NCBI GenBank assembly: GCA_026770585.1
Contig: MU646385.1
Span: 436,144 to 446,652 of the forward strand
Length of the DNA stretch: 10,509 nucleotides
Origin: Baffinella frigidus
Lineage: Eukaryota; Cryptophyceae; Cryptomonadales; Baffinellaceae
Direction: 5' to 3'
Made by a program: the position numbers and the translations under genes. Shown here one piece after another: positions 1 through 6,368 of this stretch. Under the pieces are notes generated by a model, which saw only the letters and a program-made list of their open reading frames with translations, had not been told where the DNA came from and ran no database searches. Within the stretch, counting starts at the first letter, position 1; every line of letters starts with the position of its first letter.

Positions 1-42
1 CTCTCTCTCTCCCTCCCTCTCTCTCTCTCCCTCCCTCTCTCG
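1..42. repeat. CT-rich simple repeat
   Basis: Pyrimidine-only CT/CCT tract at the left edge of the window. It may be the end of a longer array outside the window. A purine-strand relative (GGGA/GA) lies at 1722-1815. Confidence 0.9.
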
Positions 43-682
43 ATCGGGTGCCTGATCTCGCAGCCGGTCAGTCTCCCCCTTCCTTTATCTCTCTCAAACC
101 TTGAATCGTGCGATAGCACTCTCAATTCTTCTGCTGCCACGCGAATGGCGCCATCAAAAGCACACACTATCAACTTCGCGCAGCTCTGTAGGAGGAGGAG
201 TTAGAATCCACCCGGAAAATGCTCGTATGAGCGGCCGATACGGGGTACAGTAAGTGGCACAATGCGTCGAGCATGTGCGGCGCTGACGCTGGTTGTTTGG
301 CAATAAATTACCAATCTCTCGCGTAGCTCTCTCGCCCGGCCGACGCGTGAATCCTTGCAGGGAGTAACAGCGGGCCTCTGTCGAGTGAGGGCACGACACA
401 AGTTTCAAGGGTTTAAAACCTTTCACCTGAATCCTCAAGGAAATGCACTTTTAAAATGGAAAATATTGGACCGGATTTCCGGCCTCAGCTTTTATTCGCG
501 TGCTTTCTTGGCTCGACAGCGGACCTCTGCACCCTACTTTAGACGTGACCGGGAGCAATCATAAGTTGACACAAGGGAAGAATGTACAGGATGTTGTACA
601 TTCTGCCAAGAGTTGACTCACGCCTACTGATGAGTTGACTTTTGCAATTGACCACCCTCAGGTCCAGCGTAGCTACCGCAGG
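43..682. other. No gene recognised; small hairpin at 579-604
   Basis: Several short open frames exist on both strands but none resembles a known protein, and they overlap one another freely. AATGTACA-type arms at 579-588 and 595-604 form a 10-bp inverted repeat. AGTTGAC occurs nearby at 564, 611 and 632. A possible acceptor (CCTTGCAG ending at 360) followed by a good donor (CGAGTGAGG, about 383-391) would delimit a 24-base exon, but nothing supports its use. Confidence 0.5.
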
Positions 683-861
683 CCACACGAGGCTACCTAT
701 GCGAACAGAATAAATGTCAATTGTAAACGTGTGTAGTAATTTTCAGATGAAAAGCAGCGACTTTACACAGGTCCCGCCGCGGAGGCGCGCGACACGTGAC
801 CATTTCCCCACAAAACTTTAAAAGTCCCTTTCATTATGTTCGCATGGGTAGCCTCGTGTGG
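683..861. mobile_element. MITE-like element with CCACACGAGG termini
   Basis: Terminal inverted repeats of about 29 bases (683-711 and 833-861) match at about 27 positions and begin CCACACGAGGCTACC. The 179-base element has no coding capacity, as expected of a non-autonomous DNA transposon. Its right half recurs at 5213-5283. It contains one copy of the GTGTAGTAATTTTC core (731-744) that also forms the arms of the hairpins at 6193-6268 and 6369-6436. No clear target-site duplication was found. Confidence 0.65.
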
Positions 862-960
862 GGCACCCCCATACGCCAACCGACGCTGAAATCGAACAGT
901 TCGCTTACAAATGTGTGGCGTGCGACTGGGTGTAGGCGTGCCTCTCAATCCCTGTGTCGT

Positions 961-1079
961 CCTAAACCCTTCACCCTAAACCCTACACCCTAAACCCCAA
1001 ACCCCAAACCACAAACCCCAAACCCTAATTTCTGAACTCTAAACCCCAACCACTAAACACTACACCCTAAACACTACAG
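961..1079 (+). repeat. Degenerate telomere-like array (CCCTAAA strand)
   Basis: Imperfect CCCTAAAC, CCCCAAAC and CACTAAAC units, C-rich on the + strand. The array ends in CACTACAG directly before a copy of the candidate exon repeated through 1080-1882. The unit matches the plant/alveolate telomere repeat TTTAGGG, but the divergence and interstitial position argue against a functional telomere. Confidence 0.9.
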
Positions 1080-1150
1080 GGGTCGCGCTACCACTGTCCG
1101 TACTGGGTCAGCTATTGGCTCCCGCCGCCCTCTCAATCCCTGCGCCTTCC
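1080..1150 (+). pseudogene. Copy of candidate exon, left copy
   Basis: Follows a CAG acceptor at the end of a telomere-like array. Over its first 50 or so bases it matches the copy at 1413-1479, and the four differences are all at third codon positions in the frame reading YHCPYWVSYWLPPPS. The 3' part then diverges and the GGGAGGT donor is missing, so it is probably a decayed duplicate. Confidence 0.45.
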
Positions 1151-1204
1151 TAAACCCTACACCCTAAACTCTAAACCCTAACCCCTAAACCCCAACCACT
1201 ACAG
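1151..1204 (+). repeat. Short telomere-like array
   Basis: CCCTAAAC and CCCTAACC units ending in CACTACAG. A truncated copy of the candidate exon start (GGTCACGCTACCACT) follows at 1205-1220. Another truncated copy follows GGCAG at 1345-1362. Confidence 0.8.
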
Positions 1205-1412
1205 AGGTCACGCTACCACTCTCCCTTCCGATGAGCGGTGTGGACGGGTCCGGCGCAGTTCACACAGTTTAATCTCGAAAAGGAGGTCTGACGGGCCCGC
1301 CTCGGTTCAAACCTGTTTTAAAACATGTTTTTAAACATCGGCAGGGGTCGCGCTACCACTGTCTGGCGCGGGGCCTCGGGAAATCCTAAACCCTACACCC
1401 TAAATCCTGCAG

Positions 1413-1479
1413 GGGTCACGCTACCACTGTCCCTACTGGGTCAGCTATTGGCTCCCGCCACCTTCACCCTGCCCGGGAG
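1413..1479 (+). CDS. Candidate upstream exon (67 nt, phase 0 to phase 1)
   Basis: A telomere-like stretch (1383-1405) and a CTGCAG acceptor precede 67 bases that end in GGGAG before a GT donor. Read from phase 0 it encodes a peptide containing YHCPYWVSYWLPP and ends CCGG, leaving one base. That G plus the GC opening the exon at 3445 gives a glycine codon, so the junction is phase-compatible with the SPRY exon. The size matches the neighbouring exons (62-71). Compared with the copy at 1080, all four early differences are third-position changes, which suggests a coding past. Against it, the peptide is not a clear match to the part of an ASH2 SPRY domain expected here, and at least five related copies lie nearby, so the real exon could be another copy or none. 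Confidence 0.35.
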
Positions 1480-1489
1480 GTCTGCCACC

Positions 1490-1617
1490 CCTCGAAGTTG
1501 ATCAAATTGAGGCTGGAGCATGATAAATTCCCAGGGGGGTAATATTCGGTTTAGCACCTTTCTCCGAAGGGAATGGCACTTTCTCCATCCTCGATGTCAT
1601 ACACTTCGGCTACCACT
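1490..1617 (+). repeat. Dispersed repeat, copy 1 (with 2197-2332)
   Basis: About 125 bases resemble 2197-2332 at roughly 80% by eye, including GAGGCTGGAGCATGA and the CTCCGAAGG-AATGGCACTT segment. Both copies run into GCTACCAC at their right end, linking them to the candidate-exon repeat. The second copy keeps a longer open frame. No function is recognised. Confidence 0.7.
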
Positions 1618-1673
1618 GTCTGTACTGGGTCAGCTATTGGCTCCCGCCGCTTTCACCCTGTCCGGGAGGTCTG
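1608..1673 (+). pseudogene. Copy of candidate exon
   Basis: Starts at GGCTACCACTGTC and keeps the CCGGGAG/GT donor. The frame read in the other copies stays open (YHCLYWVSYWLPP). It lacks an AG acceptor in the expected place, so it is probably a partial duplicate. Confidence 0.5.
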
Positions 1674-1721
1674 GATCCCCCAATCTTTCGCGGCCCTCAA
1701 GAAGATTCAGGCATCCGATCG

Positions 1722-1815
1722 AGGGAGGGAGGGAGGGAGGGAGGGAGGGAGGGAGAGGGGGAGAGAGAGCAAGAGAGAGAGGGGTAGAGAGAGAGAGCGA
1801 GAGAGAGGAGGGGGG
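1722..1815. repeat. GGGA/GA purine microsatellite
   Basis: Tandem GGGA units pass into GA repeats and end in a G run at 1809-1818. It separates two copies of the candidate exon. The long Arg/Glu/Gly open frames over it reflect the repeat and are not a gene. Confidence 0.95.
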
Positions 1816-1817
1816 GG

Positions 1818-1882
1818 GACGCTACCACTGTCCCCACTGGGTAAGGTATTGGCTCCCGCCACCTTCACCCTGCCCGGGAGGT
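1818..1882 (+). pseudogene. Copy of candidate exon, right copy
   Basis: Reads CGCTACCACTGTCC and keeps the open frame to CCGGGAG/GT (YHCPHWVRYWLPP). An internal ACTGG/GTAAGG would itself be a good donor. It has no acceptor, because purine repeat lies immediately 5'. Confidence 0.45.
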
Positions 1883-2026
1883 CTGCATCTCCCAATCTCC
1901 AATCCGCGCTGTTTTAAACCAGATCCATGCTACTTTAAGCCTTGGTTTAAGCCGTGGGAGGTCTGCCCCCCCCAAAACTCTCTCGCGGCAGGTGTGCATC
2001 CCCCTCTAAACTCGTTACGCAAGCGT

Positions 2027-2164
2027 CCAGCCCTGGATGGCTTCCCTGGGACCTGAAGCGGAGCAAATCGCCGCTACGCTCGCCTATTTTTGAAAGTCTA
2101 AAAAGGGGGTGGGCGTAGAGGCGATTTGGTCCGCTTCAGGTCCCAGAAAGCCCCCCAGGGCTGG
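2027..2164. mobile_element. Foldback element with ~53-nt arms
   Basis: The left arm (2027-2079) and right arm (2112-2164) are inverted copies, beginning CCAGCCCTGG and sharing TGGGACCTGAAGCGGA. Identity is high, with a few mismatches, and the spacer is about 32 bases. There is no coding capacity. It is the first of three foldbacks in 700 bases. Confidence 0.75.
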
Positions 2165-2196
2165 AAGCTTGCAAAACTCAATCTTCGTGGCCCTGC

Positions 2197-2332
2197 CCTC
2201 GAAGGTGATCGATTTGAGGCTGGAGCATGAGCCATTTCCAGGGGGCAGCATTCGATTTAGCACCTTCCCCCGAAGGAAATGGCACTTGCCCCATCCTCGA
2301 TTGCATGCACTTCGGACTGTGAGCGCTACCAC
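2197..2332 (+). repeat. Dispersed repeat, copy 2 (with 1490-1617)
   Basis: Counterpart of 1490-1617. An open frame here includes KVIDLRLEHEPFPGG and the first copy gives a similar peptide before a stop, so a degenerate exon cannot be excluded. No donor or acceptor pair and no family match were found. Confidence 0.65.
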
Positions 2333-2378
2333 CCCCTCTGGCTCGAACCCTCCGCGATATCAGGGCACCCACCATACT

Positions 2379-2519
2379 CATCTCGAAAGACAACTGAATC
2401 AGTTCGCTAATTGGCGTGTTCATTTAATAAGGAGGCCTTATCAAATTTACTGTGCCCCAACGCATTTCTCCTATTCAACCTCCTATTAAAAGGAACCGAT
2501 TCAGTTATCTTCCGAGATG
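2379..2519. mobile_element. MITE-like element, 27-nt terminal inverted repeats
   Basis: Arms at 2379-2405 and 2493-2519 match at 24 of 27 positions and carry CATCTCG and AACTGAATC. The spacer is 87 bases. There is no coding capacity and no obvious target-site duplication. Confidence 0.7.
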
Positions 2520-2583
2520 CATACGGTGTTGGGCCAAGGTAGGTGCAAGGGCTCCTCGGACCGCATCTCGTGAAGCAGGCCTA

Positions 2584-2707
2584 GTACAGGGGTACCTCGC
2601 TCATAAGAAACTGCCCCCCCCCCTAGGACCACCATAGGGCCCTAGGCATAGGCCTACTGTAGGGTCCTAGGGGGGGGCGGTTTCTTACGAGCGAGGTACC
2701 CCTGTAC
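2584..2707. mobile_element. Foldback element, complete copy (family FB1)
   Basis: Near-perfect arms of about 46 bases (2584-2629 and 2663-2707) start GTACAGGGGTACCTCGCTC and contain a C/G run next to CCTAGGACC. A second copy, inverted and truncated, lies at 7302-7391 and shares the internal segment as well as one arm. That makes this a dispersed family and not a chance palindrome. Confidence 0.85.
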
Positions 2708-3324
2708 AATACCGCATGCTGGTTACCGTGGGCCAGCTACTGCCAGTCCAGATTCTTGGAAGGGGTCGCCAAAAGTCAATTCCTCCTCAAGGCAAGGTTT
2801 CCAAAAGTTCACACCCGTATCCACACACGGTTTTAAAAAATCAACCCCATCATCCAATCTGGCGTGGTGGCTGCCCCCGCCCCCGCCCGTGCCTAGCCCT
2901 GGAGGTCTGCGCGCCCCTCATTTACCCATTTCACCTAATCGATATCTCTCAGATTCTGGCTTGGATGGTGGAGCCATTTCGTACTTTGAGGGGTTTAAAT
3001 ACCTTGATGTGTACCGGACGTCCATTAGATGGACGCCTTGCGAAATAGAATCTGTTAGGCGGCGTGATGAAATTGGAACCCTCCGCGATTTCCACTGTGA
3101 CCTTAAGTTAACGGAGGCTCCACTTTTGCTTTGAGACGTTGCACTCTCGGCTTTCGTCTCGGTGGGCAGCGCTCTTAGAGGAACAGGAGAGATCTGTGCG
3201 CTCTGCCTTCACCCTGTGTGGGTAGGGGAACCCCAACTGGATGGAGAACTCCGGCGTAGTCACATAGATGGGATGCGGGAATCACGGCAGCCAACATGCG
3301 GTATTCGACTGCGTTACCCTGTAC
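2708..3324. other. No gene assigned; open frames only
   Basis: One + strand frame is open from 2889 to 3134 (includes SYFEGFKYLDVYRTS) and another from about 3135 to 3330. Neither matches a family I know and neither has convincing splice sites tied to the downstream exons. A fragment of the candidate-exon repeat (CTTCACCCTGTG, near 3209-3220) is present, and CGCCAAAAGTCAA occurs near 2768. The preceding exon of the SPRY gene could lie here, but I cannot identify it. Confidence 0.4.
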
Positions 3325-3326
3325 CT

Positions 3327-3357
<31 letters not shown>

Positions 3358-3435
3358 AACCTAAACCCAAAACCCTAAACCCTAAAACCTAAACCCTAAA
3401 CCCTAAACCCTAAACCCTAAACCCTAAACCCTAAC
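3325..3435 (+). repeat. Telomere-like array before the first SPRY exon
   Basis: CCCTCAA units pass into regular CCCTAAA units on the + strand. The array ends ten bases before the CTCGCAG acceptor of the exon at 3445 and so supplies the whole 3' end of the intron: pyrimidine-rich sequence and CTAAAC, which resembles a branch site. Confidence 0.95.
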
Positions 3436-3444
3436 ACCTCGCAG

Positions 3445-3506
3445 GCTACATCCGATTCTACAAGAACGGCAAACTGCAGGGGTTGGCATTCACGGAACTG
3501 TCCCAG
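3445..3506 (+). CDS. ASH2: Internal exon, ASH2-type SPRY domain
   Basis: Begins after the acceptor CCTCGCAG and ends at CCCAG before GTCATC. Its 62 bases encode two bases of a split codon plus YIRFYKNGKLQGLAF and TELSQ. The FYKNG-x-x-QG-x-AF motif is a strand of the SPRY domain in the ASH2/ASH2L subunit of histone H3K4 methyltransferase complexes (COMPASS/MLL), where SPRY contacts RbBP5 and DPY30 and stimulates methylation in the nucleus. The exon enters in phase 1 and leaves in phase 0, and the next exon at 4912 continues the motif exactly. Partial copies of its 3' half lie at 3704-3742 and 3873-3911. Other SPRY proteins share FYKNG-like motifs, but the continuation favours ASH2. Confidence 0.85.
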
Positions 3507-3703
3507 GTCATCCCCCCCACCCACCCACCAACCCACAAGCCTTCTTCTTCTTCTTCTCTTTCTTCTTCTTCGTCTTCTTTTTCTTCTTCTATTTTTCCCC
3601 CCCCCACCCACCCACCAACCCACAAGCCTCCTTCTTCTTCTTCTCTTTCTTCTTCTTCGTCTTCTTTTTCTTCTTCTATTCTTTATTTACTCTCGAGCCT
3701 GAC
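3507..3703. repeat. Two tandem ~84-bp units: CCCA-rich segment plus TTC tract
   Basis: Units at about 3512-3596 and 3597-3681 each have a C run, CCCACCAACCCACAAGCC, and a TTC microsatellite with the same interruptions (CTCTTTC, CGTC, CTATT). They are tandem duplicates within the intron. The poly-Ser and poly-Lys/Arg frames over them are artefacts of the repeat. Confidence 0.9.
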
Positions 3704-3742
3704 GGCAAACTGCAGGGATTGGCTTTCACGGAACTGTCCCAG
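3704..3742 (+). pseudogene. Duplicate of SPRY exon 3' half, copy 2
   Basis: Reads GGC AAA CTG CAG through TCC CAG, followed by a GT donor. It differs from the exon at 3445 at two sites (GGG/GGA and GCA/GCT), both synonymous. The upstream AG (CTCGAG, to 3697) would give phase 0, which does not match the phase-1 entry of the true exon, so it is probably not a replacement exon. Confidence 0.75.
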
Positions 3743-3872
3743 GTCACCCCCCCCACACCCCACCCCACACTCTCTGTCAAAAAATGGCGTTTCACGGGTC
3801 CTTGCGTTGGGTATGCCCCCCCCACACACACACACAGTCTTCATCTTTTTCTTTGTGACTATCGAGTCTTAA

Positions 3873-3911
3873 GGCAAACTGCAGGGGTTGGCATTCACGA
3901 AACTGTCCCAG
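3873..3911 (+). pseudogene. Duplicate of SPRY exon 3' half, copy 3
   Basis: Same segment with one amino-acid change (GAA to AAA). The donor is altered from CAG/GT to CAG/GA, and TAA lies in frame just upstream, so it is probably inert. The flanking TCGAG shows it derives from the same event as copy 2. Confidence 0.75.
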
Positions 3912-3931
3912 GACACCCCCCCTCCCTCCAA

Positions 3932-4107
3932 ACCCTAAAACTTTAACCCTAGACCGTAAACCCTGAACCCTAAACCCTAAACCCTAAACCCTAAACCCTA
4001 AACCCTAAACCTTCAACTTTATACCCTAAACCATGAACCCCAAACCCTGAACCCTAAACCCTGAACCCTAAACCCTAGACCCTAAACCCTAGACCCTAAC
4101 CCCCCCT
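3932..4107 (+). repeat. Telomere-like array inside the SPRY intron
   Basis: CCCTAAA units with CCCTGAA and CCCTAGA variants, C-rich on the + strand. It precedes AGTAGTGCGGC-TTTACATGTACAG and then GAGGTGTTCTACC (4132-4144). That last segment resembles the opening of the exon at 4912 and may be another decayed exon-edge copy. Confidence 0.93.
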
Positions 4108-4220
4108 AAAAGTAGTGCGGCTTTACATGTACAGGAGGTGTTCTACCGCTCCGAGGCTGGCCCGTCCCCACTTAGCATCATACAAAAGTCTTTTTTTTTG
4201 TATCATGGACTTTTGAGCCT

Positions 4221-4397
4221 TACCACGCAAGAGTGTAAGACTGACCTGGAAAAACAAGTCAATTCACACGGAATGTGTATCAACTTCCCGAAATTTTGAT
4301 TTTTCTCTGGGAAGAATGTTGACTTATGAACTTTTCAAAATAGCCAGATCTGGCTATTTTTCCTACACGGCACTCTGCCCTACACTCTTGCGTGGTA
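4221..4397. mobile_element. MITE-like element with 17-bp perfect inverted termini
   Basis: Perfect 17-base inverted termini at 4221-4237 and 4381-4397 (TACCACGCAAGAGTGTA). Internally there is a perfect 24-base palindrome at 4337-4360 (AAAATAGCCAGATC and its complement). The 177-base length is close to the elements at 683-861 and 8161-8340. No coding capacity and no clear target-site duplication. Confidence 0.75.
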
Positions 4398-4480
4398 CGA
4401 CACATTGCTTCCCTCCCACTAGAGCCCCCCAGGTTGATTTCCCTATCTGTATCTGGGGTAACTACGTCGGAGTTCCCCAC

Positions 4481-4690
4481 CCACTTAGCAGCGGCCGAGT
4501 CCCTTCCCCCCCCGGATATCCGGGGGAAATGCGGTTAGAATCCAATGCAGATGGATAAGATTCTAGTACAAATCGTTTAGATGGACTGTATCCGCGAAGC
4601 CCCCGGTGGCTGCTATCCAATGCAAATGGATAAGATTCTAGTACAAATAGTTTAGATGGACTGTATCCGTGAAGCCCCCGGTGGCTGCTA
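4481..4690 (+). repeat. CCCGGATATCCGGG hairpin plus 75-bp tandem duplication
   Basis: A palindrome around CCCGGATATCCGGG (4510-4524) precedes two 75-base direct repeats at 4541-4615 and 4616-4690, which are nearly identical and end in CCCCCGGTGGCTGCTA. A diverged single copy of the whole module is at 7561-7697, and the palindrome recurs at 5600-5618. Confidence 0.85.
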
Positions 4691-4753
4691 AGTGGAAGGC
4701 TGCGTCCTCACACTCCTTGCATCCTGGACGCTCACCGATGCGCGGGATGGCAG

Positions 4754-4800
4754 GGGGTGTCCTACCCTGCAGCGTCGGCTTTACTACGGGGGGTCGCACG
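4754..4800 (+). pseudogene. Frameshifted copy of the second SPRY exon's 5' end
   Basis: After GATGGCAG it reads GGGGTGTCCTACCCTGCAG, matching the true exon start at 4912, then an extra base after GCGTCG breaks the frame. The acceptor AG is kept. The surrounding text (GATGCGC-GGATGGCAG, AGATAAATACAG, TAAACCGCA) is repeated once more at 4822-4904, so acceptor and exon edge were duplicated together. Confidence 0.7.
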
Positions 4801-4911
4801 GGAGATAAATACAGTAAACCGCAACACTTTATGGATAGGGAGTGTTTACTGATGCGCCGCATGGCAGATAAATACAGATACATACACTAAACCGCAGCGG
4901 TCCATGGGCAG

Positions 4912-4982
4912 GGGGTGTTCTATCCCGCAGCGTCGTTGTACTACGGGGGAGCAGTGCGCGCCAACTTCGGCCCTGACTTCCG
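4912..4982 (+). CDS. ASH2: Internal exon, ASH2-type SPRY domain core
   Basis: Begins after CCATGGGCAG in phase 0 and encodes GVFYPAASLYYGG, AVRANFGPDF and two bases of an Arg codon. Joined after the exon at 3445, the order FYKNG..QG.AF then G.FYPA.SLY then NFGP.F is the hallmark of ASH2-family SPRY domains. The apparent donor is CG/GCAAGC, a GC-type site. The two leftover bases fit the one-base entry of the exon at 5887, giving GPDF-R-FPP, and family members have an aromatic residue and PP at this point. Reading straight on past the donor instead gives unrelated residues and a stop at 5047. A frameshifted copy of the exon start lies at 4754. Confidence 0.85.
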
Positions 4983-4988
4983 GCAAGC
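4983..4988 (+). promoter_or_regulatory. Non-canonical GC 5' splice site
   Basis: GCAAGC follows TTCCG and agrees with the usual GC-AG donor (GCAAG). It is chosen because it alone gives both the right phase and the expected FPP continuation at 5887. GC donors are known to be more common than usual in dinoflagellates. Nearby GT sites at 5036 and 5046 do not give this continuation. Confidence 0.65.
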
Positions 4989-5179
4989 CCCCTCTCAGAA
5001 GGCTGCATCGGACTGGAATTGGATCCTTTTCTACGGTTTGTACCGGTAGATGGTCACTTTACCCCGGACAGCCGGGGCTGCGAATGTGGGAGTTTGGGCT
5101 CTCCTTTAGGTCCTCTCCGAACAGATTCATAAGTTAATTATTGGATTATTGCCCAGGAAACACGCCAAAAGTCAGCAGT

Positions 5180-5221
5180 TGATCACGTTTCCGTACGGAC
5201 ATCCGTACGGAAACGTGATCA
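5180..5221. repeat. Perfect 20-bp-arm palindrome
   Basis: TGATCACGTTTCCGTACGGA is followed after two bases by its exact reverse complement. So short a spacer predicts a very stable hairpin or cruciform. Confidence 0.95.
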
Positions 5222-5283
5222 TTTCCCCACAAATTTCAAAATGTCCTTTTGTTCTGTTCGCATGGATAGCCTCGTGTGGGGGG
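5213..5283 (+). repeat. Right-half fragment of the 683-861 element family
   Basis: About 70 bases match 794-865 (ACGTGA-CATTTCCCCACAAA, TGTTCGCATGG-TAGCCTCGTGTGG) with a dozen or so differences. The left terminus of that family is absent here, and the fragment directly abuts the 42-base palindrome. Confidence 0.75.
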
Positions 5284-5722
5284 ACTCGCCTCCCTTGTCA
5301 AGAGTGACTATGCGGTTGGTCACGACGATGTGGTGAGTCGAGAGTCGTGCGGGGGACTACAGTGGACCTACCCTAACACATACCCGTCGGGGCCGGACTG
5401 ATCGAGTATGGTGTTGGTTCCGTGTAGCCTTCCAAGCGGTCTCCCACCTCCACTGCTAGAAGGAAGAGTGAGTAGAGATTGAGGGCGCCAATCCGGCAAG
5501 CCCTCCCACCTCTGCACATTTGCTCCGTGTGGTCCATTTGTTCTCCTGTAGTTCCCCGCAGCATGCCGTGTGGGCTGCTCAAAAGGCTATGAGTCACATC
5601 TTCCCCGGATATCCGGGGGTTACGTGACCAACCATTGCTGACTTTTGGCGTGTTTCCTAAGAAATAATCCAATTATTGACTTTAAGAACGTTCCCCGTAG
5701 TGTTCTGAGTGGACACACACTT

Positions 5723-5747
5723 GGGGTTTAGGGTTTAGGGTTTAGGG
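5723..5747 (-). repeat. Short telomere-like array in opposite orientation
   Basis: Three and a half regular TTTAGGG units with the G-rich strand on +. It is one of the few arrays in this orientation and the only one with regular TTTAGGG units. Confidence 0.95.
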
Positions 5748-5886
5748 AGCGTTCAGCAAACAGCGCCCGCGAAGTGCCCCGTGCGTGCACGGTCGCCGTC
5801 AACTTAAAAAGAATCAATAAAAAGTTGACAAACCTCGCGAGTTGACTAATCCCGCGTTTTGACTAATTCCGCATGCATCGACGCAG

Positions 5887-5956
5887 ATTTCCGCCGGAGC
5901 AAGAGGAGGGAGAGGAACCGTGGCAGCCGCTCAGCCATGCTGCTACCTTCCCCCAG
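5887..5956 (+). CDS. ASH2: Internal exon, end of SPRY domain and acidic linker
   Basis: Begins after CGACGCAG and ends CCCCCAG before GTGCTT. It enters with one base, which completes an Arg codon with the exon at 4912, and then encodes FPPEQEEGEEPW and QPLSHAATFPQ, leaving in phase 0. The GPDF-R-FPP junction parallels the NFGP-x-F-x-x-PP end of ASH2 SPRY domains. The rest is acidic and specific to this lineage as far as I can tell; I do not see the DPY30-binding C-terminal helix of animal ASH2L. A copy lies at 6123-6184 and a shorter one at 6297-6313. It has no telomere-like array before its acceptor. Confidence 0.72.
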
Positions 5957-6000
5957 GTGCTTACCAAGCCAGATTCCTCGAGGGGGCAGGTCGCTTAGGG

Positions 6001-6073
6001 AACGCCAAAAGTGGCGTTCGGCGCCGCCAAAAGTCAACAAACGTGTTCCTTGCGGGAAATTGACTTTTGGCGG
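6001..6073. repeat. Two adjacent hairpins built on CGCCAAAAGT
   Basis: AACGCCAAAAGTGGCGTT (6001-6018) is a 7-bp stem with a 4-base loop. CCGCCAAAAGTCAA at 6024-6037 pairs perfectly with 6060-6073 around a 22-base loop. The same CGCCAAAAGTCA word forms the ends of the large foldback at 5132-5684. Confidence 0.85.
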
Positions 6074-6122
6074 GCCCTTCCAAGAAGCTGGAATGGTAAC
6101 CCCCTCAATTGCTGTACTGCGT

Positions 6123-6184
6123 GGAAGCAAGAGGAGGGGGAGGGGTCGTGGCAGCTGCTCAGCGATGCTGCTACCTTCCCCCAG
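6123..6184 (+). pseudogene. Duplicate of the exon at 5887-5956
   Basis: Starting at GGAAGCAAGAGG it keeps the open frame (KQEEGEGSWQLL then SDAATFPQ) and the CAG/GTGCTA donor, but the upstream sequence lacks an AG acceptor in the right phase. Most differences change amino acids, unlike the exon at 3445, suggesting an older or unconstrained copy. Confidence 0.7.
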
Positions 6185-6192
6185 GTGCTACC

Positions 6193-6268
6193 CTGGCAAC
6201 GAAAATTACTACAAAAATTCTTTAATATTACTAGTAAGAACGACTTGTGTAGTAATTTTCGTTGCCAG
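6193..6268. mobile_element. Short foldback element with 21-bp perfect arms
   Basis: CTGGCAACGAAAATTACTACA (arms at 6193-6213 and 6248-6268) pairs perfectly around a 34-base AT-rich loop. It starts just after the CAGGTGCTAC that ends the exon duplicate at 6123-6184. It shares its core with the element at 6369-6436. Confidence 0.85.
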
Positions 6269-6296
6269 ATTCGGTGCCAACCTCACCCGGGGAAAC

Positions 6297-6313
6297 TTAC
6301 TACCTTCCCCCAG
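6297..6313 (+). pseudogene. Third, short copy of the exon 3' edge
   Basis: TACTACCTTCCCCCAG repeats the last bases of the exon at 5887, but GT is replaced by GC. A still weaker match (TTCCTTCCCCCTGGTGC) follows near 6462. Confidence 0.5.
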
Positions 6314-6368
6314 GCGCTAATTGCATTCCACCAGGGATTTAATTTAAACGCTCGAGAGTTCCCCGAAT

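Larger units (their letters stand above)
5132..5684. mobile_element. Large foldback element with ~48-nt termini
   Basis: Left terminus (about 5132-5175) and right terminus (about 5637-5682) are inverted copies sharing ATTGGATTATT and AGGAAACACGCCAAAAGTCAGCA. Just inside the left end is a perfect 42-base palindrome with a two-base centre (5180-5221). That is followed by a fragment of the 683-861 family (5213-5283). The interior has no recognised gene. It lies wholly within the GC-AG intron. Confidence 0.75.

Noticed and set aside
1520-2056. Longest open frame in the window (178 codons, +)
   Set aside because: It crosses the GGGA/GA microsatellite and several repeat copies, and its middle is low-complexity Arg/Glu/Gly. 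Only the short repeated segment within it looks exon-like.
2583-2710. CRISPR-like or tRNA-like structure
   Set aside because: The repeats are inverted, not regularly spaced direct repeats, and no cloverleaf or anticodon arm can be drawn. It is a foldback element.
2889-3330. Consecutive open frames with ordinary amino-acid composition
   Set aside because: No family resemblance, no convincing splice sites and no link in phase to 3445. Noted only as unassigned sequence.
3483-3872. Ser-rich 129-codon open frame (+) and Arg/Lys-rich frame on the other strand
   Set aside because: Produced by TTC/GAA microsatellite. The only real coding content is the end of the SPRY exon and its copies.
3325-4107. 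True chromosome end
   Set aside because: Arrays are short, degenerate, scattered through the window and flanked by unique coding sequence on both sides, so they are interstitial.
4184-4206. T-run hairpin resembling a bacterial terminator (ATACAAAAG, T run, GTATCATG)
   Set aside because: The context is a eukaryotic intron and the stem is weak, so there is no reason to call a terminator.
4904-5137. 77-codon open frame starting at ATGGGCAGGG
   Set aside because: It is in a different frame from the SPRY exon, overlaps its acceptor and exon sequence, and encodes nothing recognisable.
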